From Symsagittifera roscoffensis (taxonomy: Eukaryota; Xenacoelomorpha; Acoela; Convolutidae): 64,000 nt of DNA. The number at the start of each line of letters is the position of its first letter. Position 1 is the first letter of the stretch. Under the pieces are notes generated by a model. It searched no databases and was not told the origin of the DNA. It saw only the letters and a list, made by a program, of their open reading frames with translations. Of this stretch, positions 55,781 to 64,000 are shown one piece after another. Where the stretch lies: the NCBI RefSeq assembly GCF_963678635.1, contig NC_087066.1, forward strand, positions 63,494,282 to 63,558,281, given 5' to 3'. A program made the position numbers and the translations under genes.

Positions 55781-56371
55781 TTGTGCCTCCACAACTGCTT
55801 CTGCCGAAACAGAGAATCTAACGTTGATCCTCTACCTTGTTGTAAACAAAGAGTAGAAGAGCACAAATGTTGGAGGACTGCTTTCAACAGCTTCAGATTA
55901 GCTTTCGACGTGTTCCAAGACACAGAGACTGAAAGTGCGGAGTCAATGTCGCAGGAGGAGGAGGAGATAGAGCATTGACAAATGGCCGAAAAACAAGAAC
56001 CAAAAAGGAAGAAAATTAGAAGAATTTAGAAATTTTAGAACTTCTAAACGACGAAAAAAAGAGGAAACAAAAAAGCGACGAAAAAAAGAAGTTAAAACTC
56101 AGAATTGTTTTGTATGTGACAAAGAGAAACAAAGCAACTAAGTTGGCAATTGAAACTGAAAAGAAAACATTTAGTTGAGTTTTGAAGATTAAAGAATTTG
56201 TTGCATTTATAAATTTACATTATGATTTTAATTAGTGGCTTTAGAGACACTTAAGACTTATGTAGAGAGGCTTGAGTGGAGAATATATTAAAATATTCCA
56301 GCCTGAATGATTGTTTTTAATCAACTAGGACGACTGATCACTTTGTGGTGACATGAAAGGCTTGCGTAATC
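55781..56371 (+). repeat. 592-bp tandem duplication, second copy
   Basis: Second copy, with small deletions (for example near 56105 and 56060). It carries the frame 55772-55978, which has the same Cys-rich motif and an acidic ending (SMSQEEEEIEH). Confidence 0.8.
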
Positions 56372-56395
56372 TCTTGAAGAAAGAGATTATTTCAT

Positions 56396-57583
56396 TGTTC
56401 CTTCTAACCACCAAGTTCCTTAATTTTAATATTCAGGGCGAGTAACAACTAAATTTTCGAAGGGAAGAAGCATAGTAGGTTAACTTCAGTTTGTGGGTTG
56501 GCAGGACTGTCCTGCGTTCCTACACTTTTTAAACCAAGGAGAAAATGTTTTAAATCGGGACATAGACATTGAAAGTCTAAAAAGATTTTTTATTTTAAGT
56601 ATATCCTCGAAAGTGCAGTTTGGGGAAAAAACTTGGAAGGTAATAATAGTGTAGTTTGATGCCACTTATATTCTGCAGTGAGTCGATATGACGTGGATAA
56701 AAGTGACTTAATGCATTTTGTAAATTCTGTTCGATGGCACTGTACCAATTCGATGAAGACTACGAGACTCAACGAGGACATTGACCGGGCTGCCCGGGGA
56801 GTATGTGAAATTCGACCAGAATGTACGAAAATGCAGTTTCGCATTCGAATTTTTGTCGACCAGAAACAGAACATCTGACCTGGAAGATTGATAGTTTTAA
56901 CGGATTAGCGACGTTATTGGAACGATCAGACGATTCGGAAAGCGTTAGTTTTAACTGACATGCTAATTTTAAAAATTTCGATTTGGACGTAAACGACACG
57001 TAACCTTTTTTTATATTTCGCACACACTGAAACGGCGAAACAGAACAACAATAGTTGCAGTGAAAACAACTACGAAAAAACAACAACAGATTGAAACTGT
57101 GATTGGAATTTGTCAGGAACCATTCCGAGTTGTAATGATTGTGCCGCTACAATTGTTACAACGCGAATCCCGAGAACAAGCAAGGGTGCTGGGACAGCGA
57201 GTCCAGCCTTCTTGAAAGAAATAAGGACGTTATTTCCCCGGATTCCAGAATCCGGAGGGGTCTCGGGCCCAAGACTCAAAATGTTTTATATAAACTTTTA
57301 GCTTCCTGGTCATGACCTGAGTTGAATTTAATAAACATCCCGATTCATTTTCAGAGAATGAGAAGCTAGGAGTGAGGAAAAGTGTTGATCCATCTTCGAT
57401 GGAGATGATGATTTTTATCTACTGAACAAAAACAATCGTAATATAATAAATACTAGTAGCCCTGTTGTTAGGAGTGACCTCGTGGTCTGGGGATAGTGAA
57501 ACCCAGCCATGAGCTCACTATTTGTGCAAATAATTAAGTTAATTTGAGCGTTCTGGTCGAAATCGGAAAGCAGTAACGTTTTT
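56396..57583 (+). repeat. LTR copy T2, 3' truncated
   Basis: This begins at TGTTCC and matches T1 until agcagtaacgttt, after which the sequence returns to the 3' non-coding region of the element (tgattgtttttaatcaacta). It is the first half of a 1,283-bp tandem duplication at 56309-57591 that includes LTR sequence. A TATA-like box is at about 57285. Confidence 0.55.
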
Positions 57584-57680
57584 AATCAACAATGATTGTT
57601 TTTAATCAACTAGGACGACTGATTACTTTGTGGTGACATGATAGGCTTGGGTAATCTCTTGAAGAAAGAGATTATCTCAT

Positions 57681-58806
57681 TGTTCCTTCTAACCACCAAG
57701 TTCCCTAATTTTAATATTCAGGGCGAGTATCAACTAAATTTCCGAAGGGAAGAAGCATAGTAGGATAACTTCAGTTTGTGGGTTGGCAGGACTGTCCTGC
57801 GTTCCTACACTTTTTAAACCTAGGAGAAAAAAGTTTTAAATCGGGACATAGACATTGGAAGTCTAAAAAGATTTTTTATTTTAAGTATATCCTCGAAAGT
57901 GCAGATTGGTGAAAAAACTTGGAAGGCTATAATAGTGTAGTATGATGCCACTTATATTCTGCAGTGAGTCGATATGACGTGGATAAAAGTGACTTTATGC
58001 ATTTTGTAAATTCTGTTCGATGGCACTGTACCATTTCGATGAAGACTACGAGATTCAACGAGGACATTGACCGGGCTGTCCGGGGAGTATGTGACATTCG
58101 ACCAGAATGAACGAAAATGCAGTTTCGCATTCGAATTTTTATCGAACAAAAACAGAACATCTGACCTGGAAGATTGATAGTTTTAACGGATTAGCGACGT
58201 TATTGGAACGATCAGACGAATCGGAAATTGTTAGTTTTAACTGAAATGCTAATTTTAAAAATTTCGATTGGACGTAAACGACACGTAACCTTTTTATATT
58301 TTGCACACACTGAAAGGGCGAAACAGGAATCCGGAGGGGTCTCGGGCCCAAGACTCAAAATGTTTTATATAAACTTTTAGCTTCCTGGTCATGACCTGAG
58401 TTGAATTTAATTAACATCCCGATTCATTTTCAGAGAATGAGAAGCTAGGAGTGAGGGAAAGGGTTGATCCATCTTCGATGAAGATGATGATTTTTATCTA
58501 CTGAACAAAAACAATCGTAATATAATAAATACTAGTAGCCGTGTTGTTAGGACTGACCTCGTGGTCTGGGGATAGTGAGACCCAGCCATGAGCTCACTAT
58601 TTGTGCAAATAATTAAGTTAATTTGAGCGTTCTGATCGAAACCGGAAAGCAGTAACGTTTTTTCGGCCCGATGTTAGGAAAACCACCAAAATAACTGGCT
58701 TTGGCAGAGACGGTGAAAAACATGTAGAGCTGAGTTTAGACTCTAGCCAGTCGTTTCAGAATCCAGCTTTTTCCCCGTCGATATGCATTTCCGGGCGAAT
58801 GTTACA
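57681..58806 (+). repeat. Candidate 3' LTR (T3)
   Basis: This begins at TGTTCC and ends gttaca at 58806. Compared with T1 and T2 it lacks about 220 bases between gaaacag and gaatccgg near 58326. T1 homology stops at exactly 58806, so this is the right edge of the element. Beyond it is AT-rich sequence that is not found elsewhere in the window. Confidence 0.55.
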
Positions 58807-59688
58807 AAAAAAATAGTTGTGGATAATTAATATAGCGCTTGTATCGCAAAAAAATTCTGTAAAAAATTGAAATTGTTGTGCCAAACGTTAAGAAAATTGT
58901 GTTAACCTTTTATCTTTTTTTATTCTCAATCATTTTGAAGAAACGTTTTGTCGATCATGCCTGATCGAAAAAAAACATATGCTATTAGTTTTCTCTATAT
59001 ATTGGTTACGCTCTTATTTTTTGAGAAAACTTATTGATGGACTGATCAAAAGACCATTTTTTACGTTTAGTTTGTTTTGGAAGTTTTTTTGGTTTTTTTC
59101 CTAGAACAATGGTACTAAACCTGAGATTGAGAATTCAATCGAAGAACAAGTTATTGGGTTATCGCCTGCATAAATGGATTCTCCCAAGTGTTGTTTGCAA
59201 TCAGCTTTTGATTTTAGCAAATTTTTTCTCATGTTGATCCATTTTTATGCTTCGTTAAAAAATTTATGGCCTATTAAAATGTCCAATTTTTGAAATTTTG
59301 GCCTTATATTGGAAAGTGTTTAATCGAAAATAAAAAGCAATATGTATCTCCCTCCTGCATAAATGAATTCTCCTGTGGGGGGAGCTTTGTATTCGGTAGT
59401 TTTTTTTGTTATCCATGCAAAATCAAGTACCCCAAAAAAACATCGGAATGGGTCGATTGATATAAAAATCTGATACAGTTTTTGAACAATAATTTTTGTC
59501 CAATTGTATCGTTTAAAATAGGTTGATTTTTTTAATGCAAAGTTGATCACGATGGTTTTTTTTGATGTTAGCTTAGATGCAATGATAATAGGTTGAAGGA
59601 TATAAAGTCGGGAAATACAGTTTATCAGGTTAACAACTTGTTTAACAAAATCACTTGAATGTTTTTTGCCGACAGACATATCTGGCCA
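58807..59688. other. AT-rich flank with an unrecognised minus-strand frame
   Basis: No repeat partner occurs in the window. A minus-strand frame (59718-59320, 132 codons) includes SDFVKQVVNLINCISRLYIL and FFGVLDFAWITKKTTEYK, but no family is recognised and its ATG lies inside the adjacent MITE, so it may be chance. The motif ctgcataaatg.attctcc occurs twice (59165 and 59355). Confidence 0.3.
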
Positions 59689-59696
59689 ATAGATAT

Positions 59697-60109
59697 GGTG
59701 ACTTTTCATAGGTCCCAAATTGAAAAATCAGTCCCATAGGTCTCAAACTAAAATAGCAGTCGCATAAGTCCCAAATCTTTTCAATTGGTCAAAAGACTAA
59801 ATTAGCGAGTCTCGGCTTAAGGTTGCCGGTGGGAGCGCTACGTATGCGTCGCCGCTTCCCGGCGAGAACCGGCTCTAATTTTCGTATAGAGTCCTACCCT
59901 TTGGAGGCAAGCTCGCAACACGTGGGCGCGGCTACGGCGGTCACTATTCTGCAGCTTTAGTTTATGCTGCTTGAACAGTAAGCAATCAATCCATAAACTC
60001 GTTGGCTCAAATTTCAACCAATCAGAATTCAAGGAGATAAATTTTGGGACTTATGCGACTGATTTTTTATTTTGGGTGCTATGAAAATTGGGACTTATGG
60101 GAAGTCACC
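59697..60109. mobile_element. MITE with 8-bp target-site duplication
   Basis: The element starts ggtgacttttcataggtccc and ends in its inverted form (gggacttatgggaagtcacc), with imperfect terminal inverted repeats of about 80 bp. The flanking 8 bases ATAGATAT are identical on both sides (59689-59696 and 60110-60117), a perfect target-site duplication. The core (59810-59950) is GC-rich. An 8-bp duplication suits hAT- or P-type transposases; no transposase is encoded. Confidence 0.85.
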
Positions 60110-60189
60110 ATAGATATAATTAAATTTGCAGCTGACGATTATACTTTTCAGTTCCTCAATATTAGTTTTATTTAAAAACAAGTATACCG

Positions 60190-60517
60190 GCGGCGCATCC
60201 AGGATTTTCTCGATGAGGAGAGGGGTTTGCGGATTTTGAAAAATTTTGACTACTTTTTTTTTTAGGTAGACCAAATTGATTTTCGGAGCTCTCCTAAAGC
60301 ATTGCTGTTTTGGCACTTTTTTAGAACGCGCTTTGAGGGAGTGCGCGTTTTTTTTGCGCGCGCTCTCCTCCTCAAAGTTAGTATAGAGTGCCGCTGCCGC
60401 TTTTTGAAAAATTTTAGGGTCCTGGATTTCTTAAAAAGTACCTTTTAGATCAGCAGGGGGTCAAATCCCTGAGGGGGGGGGGGGTTCATCCGCCCCCTCC
60501 ATAAATCTGCCCCTGCG
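60190..60517. mobile_element. Second MITE-like element, possibly hAT
   Basis: The left end gcggcgcatccaggatttt and right end (reverse) cgcaggggcagatttatgg are roughly inverted, and GTATACCG (60182-60189) faces GTATATCG (60518-60525), an 8-bp duplication with one mismatch. GC-rich palindromic sequence with gcgcgcgc and a run of 12 or so G lies inside. Assignment is tentative. Confidence 0.4.
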
Positions 60518-60525
60518 GTATATCG

Positions 60526-61703
60526 CTTTTTTGTTACTTTCCGAAGAAAAATTTTAGTGATCTGTTTTTTTGATTTTTCTGGTAAATTTTACGGCTCAGC
60601 AACTTTTTGTCTAGTTTTTCTGTCGACTTACTTGACATGCAATTTTTAGTTCCGCTCTGCCTCTGTGTAGAGTTTAAGGCAGTTTACGGTCTTCTGTTCT
60701 TATCTTAAAAACTAGATTCAAATAAAAAAAATTTCAGCATATTTTTTTAATTCTATTTTTCTGGACAGGGGTCAGTTTTACATCAGAAAAACCAATTTAT
60801 AAAAGATTCGAGAAATCTGAAGAGCTCAAAAATTCTGTTTGTATATCGGAAATCAAAGGTAGAAGTTTTTCAAAATTATTGTCATTTTTTGGTGTTTTTT
60901 GTTTCATTCAAGTTGTTCCAACTGTCTTAAGGAGCTGTTTCGAAGTTGAAAAAGCAGAGGCTCATTGCTATCGAAAGTGTCGTCACTTATCGCTTCACAA
61001 TAATTGATTTTGAGTTTGCTAGAAAAGTTTTAATTGTTAGTAATTTTATAATATTTCCTCTGATGGATCATTATGAAAAAACATCGATGGAGAGTTTATT
61101 CACTCTAAAATTGCACTAAAAATGAAGTACAAAAATTATTAAAGATACCACTAACTGGATTTTATGTTTAATTTGATACCTCACTGAACCTCGTCTGACT
61201 TCTATATCAGGAACCTGAGTTTTAGTGAAATTAAAAAAGGAATCGAGAATGTTCGGAACAATATATTATATATAGTCCTAAATAGAACATATAAGGAAGT
61301 GTTTATTAGTTCAGATACCTTAAGGTATTTCACGTTTACTTCGTAAGGTTATCCTTCGTTTCATGAAAACAAGTCTACAAGTCGCCCTTGTTTAGGTCGC
61401 TCATGAAACAAATATATTTTGAAGATGTAAACAAATAAGTGACAAATGTAGCCCGTTTCCCTTTATGTAATGATACATGATGTAATGACCACAATACGCT
61501 GAGCTGTTTTTTGACTTTTTTTTCAAAAATAGTTATCAAAAATTTCAAATTTTTCTGACGCATTGGGAGATATTACCAGTAGATCGGACATATTGCTTCC
61601 CCTATAAATTCAGACTTCACAAAATGCCGTCAGATGGGATTGAGTGTAATATCTTAACCAAGACGTGCAATTCGTTTTTTGACCTGTGAACGGAACAGGA
61701 ATG
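60526..61703. other. Non-coding AT-rich stretch
   Basis: No supported gene. Frames are short, and 61375-61563 (minus) is Lys/Leu-rich without motif. It separates the MITEs from the duplicated retroelement segment. Confidence 0.4.
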
Positions 61704-62160
61704 GGATGGGAGAAGCGGATAGAGGACACATCGAGGTGTTCCCAAAGCTCTGGAACTTAAGGCCGCATGATAAAACGTATGGCGAGATCACGAGAATCCC
61801 TCGTCTAAGGACCGCGTACCATAAGGTGAGAGAAGAGACGAAAGGCTGGGGGTGATTACAAGAAAATGCCGGAGGAAATCTCTGAATTCCCTCTGATAAG
61901 AAGGATGCTGCTCGGAGCAGTCTCCGCAGTGCAAACCCCTAGGATGGGAGCCTTTGAGACTAACGAAAGGAGAATGGCGAAATTCTCTGAAATTATGGAT
62001 CCGTGTTTCATTGGCAGAAACGTTGCAGTGCTGCAGTATATGCAGTTTACTTACACTGATGAAGCAACGAGGAGATGAATGAGCAATGCAATGACTCCGA
62101 AGCCTGGTAGGTTTGACGAGGAATGGGCGAAACTGAATGATTATGAGAGGCAAGGCTGAC
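61704..62160 (+). pseudogene. Fragment of the third extra ORF (second copy)
   Basis: This corresponds to 50833-51286. An extra base near 61850 shifts the frame and TGA at 62076-62078 replaces an Ser-coding position (ATRRSMSN in the first copy). It includes GAVSAVQTPRMGAFETNERR. N-terminal sequence is missing. Confidence 0.5.
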
Positions 62161-62670
62161 TTACCAGAAGCCTCCCTAATCTTAACGAGTGTAAAACCAG
62201 GGTTAACGGTGGGAGGAACCCTACAGACTAGAACCATGCTAGCACCCTTCGGACATGAAGAAGTCAAAGTAGTTCATAGAGAGGAGGAAGATCAGTCCGC
62301 TGGCAGACTAATTATACCGAATTTTCCTGATGGGGCAAGGAGTGAAGACAAAGGGCCCTCAAGTTCGGGAAGGAATCCAAGACGAGACGATGGGCAGGGA
62401 GGAAGCCGTCGATCGAAAGAACCTATGCAAAAGGATCCCGACCAAGCCAAGAATGAATACGATAAGTTTTCGACAGAAGGGATGTCCAGCCCTGACTTTA
62501 ATTTCCTCAGCGATTTTAAAAACGGCACGGACACGTTGGAAGCGACGACTGAGCCGCAGACGAGGAAGTTTCCACGCTGGAACCTCCGTCGGACTTCATG
62601 GGAACGAACCGGAACTTGCCGGAGAGCAGCTCTCCGAGCAATTCTAAAAGTGCCGAACAGAAACTCTTAA
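62137..62670 (+). CDS. Fourth extra ORF (second copy)
   Basis: 177 codons, matching 51264-51797 with a few amino-acid changes (HREEED for HGEEED, DDGQGG for DNAQGG). The frame is intact. No family is recognised. Confidence 0.35.
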   Translation: MIMRGKADLPEASLILTSVKPGLTVGGTLQTRTMLAPFGHEEVKVVHREEEDQSAGRLIIPNFPDGARSEDKGPSSSGRNPRRDDGQGGSRRSKEPMQKDPDQAKNEYDKFSTEGMSSPDFNFLSDFKNGTDTLEATTEPQTRKFPRWNLRRTSWERTGTCRRAALRAILKVPNRNS

Positions 62671-63866
62671 AGGAATCACCAAGGAGGAGAAGGATAGAAG
62701 GCACTGCCAGAGTACCTTTCTTAGGAACGTTGCCCGAAGAGGAGTGGGAGGTGCATCATAGAGGCCATGAAAATAGGATGGGATGCAGAATGGACAGAGT
62801 GGCCTTCATGGAAGAGGTCGGGACAGTAGTTCAGAGCTACGGAACCCAGTCTATTTTGAAACTAGGTCTCAACCGACCACTAATGCGGGAATTCCTTGAC
62901 AAGCTCGACGAATGTGAAGGGAGATTGAGCGAGATTTTGATCGACTCGGCCACTTACGAAAGTGAGGCAAACTCTTCTATCAAGATGACGCCGCAAGAAT
63001 ACAAAGGAGAAGTGGTATATCTGTCAAGAACCCGGAAGGGAACGATGCGATCGAAAATGATGATTGACAGAATTAATGAAATGAAGATGAAACTGTGCAG
63101 CAAGGTGACATTGAGGAAAACGGGGAAGACAAGGGTGGATTCCGAGATCTCGATGAAAGCCGTCAACTCAGCCAAAAGAAAACGCGTCGAAGAAGCTATG
63201 GACTTGGGACAGGGTGATGATCGATTGCCTGGCACAGACAGGATGTTGACTGACGTAGCGATGGTGCCACCCATTCTCATGGCAGGAATAAAATCAGCCA
63301 GTTACAACACCAAGAAGAGTTACCGCACTCTGACTGGAGCGAAGTTAGAAATGGATATACTCAGCCAATGTGGAGAGAGTACTCTTAAAAACTTCAAACC
63401 GTCTCCCATGAATCACGGAAAGGTAAGCGTCGTAGGACAGCTAGTCCCAATGGAAAATTACCGACTGACAGTGTCGGAAATTGTATCGCTTGATGAACCC
63501 GCCGGTGGATACATGGAGATGTTAGAGTACAGAAATTCGGCCAGAGGACACTTAATGGCTCTGGAAGACAAAAGTGCGATGGAAGGTTATTTGGAGACGA
63601 TGATGCAAGGCACCACCCTGAAGCAGAAGGCATACGGGACTCTTGTATTGTCTGAAATGCACGCGGAAACGATCGAGCAGTTGGTGAGCCTTCCATGGAG
63701 AGCAGTAATGTTACGATACTTCGAAGAAGAAATGAGAACCACACCGAAGATACACGCTCTGATAGCAATATCCTATGTGAGAACAGAGTTGCAACTGAGG
63801 TTCGCTTGGTGCATGATTGGACTGACTCGCGGGGAATATGATTTGGAATGTGATTTGGATATATGA
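62598..63866 (+). CDS. Fifth extra ORF (second copy)
   Basis: 422 codons, matching 51725-52993 with four or so visible substitutions (for example EEVGTVVQ for EEVWTVVQ and KKSYRTL for KKRYRTL). It ends at the same TGA inside the same local duplication. Unrecognised. Confidence 0.45.
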   Translation: MGTNRNLPESSSPSNSKSAEQKLLKESPRRRRIEGTARVPFLGTLPEEEWEVHHRGHENRMGCRMDRVAFMEEVGTVVQSYGTQSILKLGLNRPLMREFLDKLDECEGRLSEILIDSATYESEANSSIKMTPQEYKGEVVYLSRTRKGTMRSKMMIDRINEMKMKLCSKVTLRKTGKTRVDSEISMKAVNSAKRKRVEEAMDLGQGDDRLPGTDRMLTDVAMVPPILMAGIKSASYNTKKSYRTLTGAKLEMDILSQCGESTLKNFKPSPMNHGKVSVVGQLVPMENYRLTVSEIVSLDEPAGGYMEMLEYRNSARGHLMALEDKSAMEGYLETMMQGTTLKQKAYGTLVLSEMHAETIEQLVSLPWRAVMLRYFEEEMRTTPKIHALIAISYVRTELQLRFAWCMIGLTRGEYDLECDLDI

Positions 63867-64000
63867 TGGGGAATATGATTTGGATATGTTCCTGATGATG
63901 AGTGTGAGGGATCTGATGGCCCAAGAAGGATCAGCAGTAGCGTGCGCGAAGCAAAGAGATGCTCTCTGTTACGTTCGATTTATGATAGAGCAAATTTCAG
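63838..64000 (+). pseudogene. Frameshifted continuation of the fifth ORF (second copy), cut by window end
   Basis: Same continuation as 52965-53127, with one local change (gatgatgagtg for gatggcgagtg). The rest of the element lies beyond the window. Confidence 0.4.

Larger units (their letters stand above)
32742..58806 (+). mobile_element. Very large Ty3/Gypsy-type LTR retrotransposon with extra ORFs
   Basis: The ends share a repeat of about 1.1-1.3 kb. Inside, all on the plus strand, are a long leader, gag with CCHC knuckles, then protease, RT, RNase H and integrase in that order, which is the Ty3/Gypsy order, followed by a macro-domain ORF and about 8.5 kb of additional ORFs. GC content is visibly higher than in the Maverick DNA on either side. 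At about 26 kb the element is far larger than usual Gypsy elements (5-10 kb). Multiple stops, frameshifts and catalytic substitutions show this copy is inactive. The downstream block could alternatively be a second element nested or fused between the LTRs. Confidence 0.6.
61704..64000 (+). repeat. Second copy of retroelement segment 50833-53127
   Basis: From atgggagaagcgg the sequence follows 50833 onward with an offset of about 10,871-10,873 to the window end. Single-base differences are sparse. It carries the same frame breaks as the first copy, including the local duplication at 63835-63885, plus private changes: an extra G near 61850 and a TGA at 62077. It has no LTR at its left edge and abuts unrelated sequence, so it arose as a copy of an already defective segment or by recombination. 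Confidence 0.8.

Noticed and set aside
56360-56395. Helitron 3' hairpin (aatctcttgaagaaagagatt)
   Set aside because: A hairpin is present, but no CTRR end or AT insertion site follows, and the sequence recurs only within the LTR-associated tandem duplication.
59320-59718. 132-codon minus-strand host gene
   Set aside because: No motif, Lys/Ile/Phe-rich as expected by chance in AT-rich DNA, and its ATG lies in the MITE end. Kept only as an unrecognised frame in the flank entry.

Overview
The window is eukaryotic and AT-rich, and it is almost entirely made of transposable elements. No rRNA, tRNA, CRISPR array or confident single-copy host gene was seen. T-rich tracts, very short candidate introns ending in ttttag/tttccag and a Maverick/Polinton gene set suggest a small invertebrate, possibly a nematode; this host assignment is an inference. 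Nearly every coding region is broken by stops or frameshifts, so most entries are pseudogenes identified by short diagnostic motifs.

Region 1 (1-17,125): two nearly identical direct copies of a Maverick/Polinton segment (1-7,636 and 9,489-17,125, period about 9,489 bp). Minus-strand remnants read protein-primed family B DNA polymerase, a small basic virion-type protein, a capsid-like protein, then an adenovirus-type cysteine protease. The polymerase is split in both copies by the same 1.1-kb plus-strand insert (block R). Each copy also carries a plus-strand ORF of unknown function with one internal TAG.

Region 2 (17,125-32,742): plus-strand Maverick pieces in three overlapping units. They hold block R, a conserved exonuclease-like ORF, the FtsK/HerA-type packaging ATPase C-terminal half, the C-terminal domain of the retroviral-type integrase, the small basic protein and the capsid. 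Units B and C are a 2,429-bp tandem duplication whose junction cuts the ATPase at its Walker B motif.

Region 3 (32,742-58,806): a very large (about 26 kb) Ty3/Gypsy-type LTR element, visibly richer in GC than its surroundings. It has candidate LTRs (the 3' side tandemly duplicated), a long leader with a 25-bp minisatellite, gag with two CCHC knuckles, protease, RT, RNase H and integrase, then a macro-domain ORF and about 8.5 kb of further plus-strand ORFs, one with an SGNH/GDSL-like block. Several catalytic residues are substituted and the gag frame is interrupted by four TAG codons.

Region 4 (58,807-64,000): mostly empty AT-rich DNA, a 413-bp MITE with a perfect 8-bp target-site duplication, a second hAT-like MITE, and a second copy (61,704 to the window end) of the 50.8-53.1 kb part of the LTR element carrying the same frame breaks.

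The most unusual content is the large LTR element with a macro domain and an SGNH-like ORF set downstream of pol. Boundaries and frames were read by eye and no database search was run.
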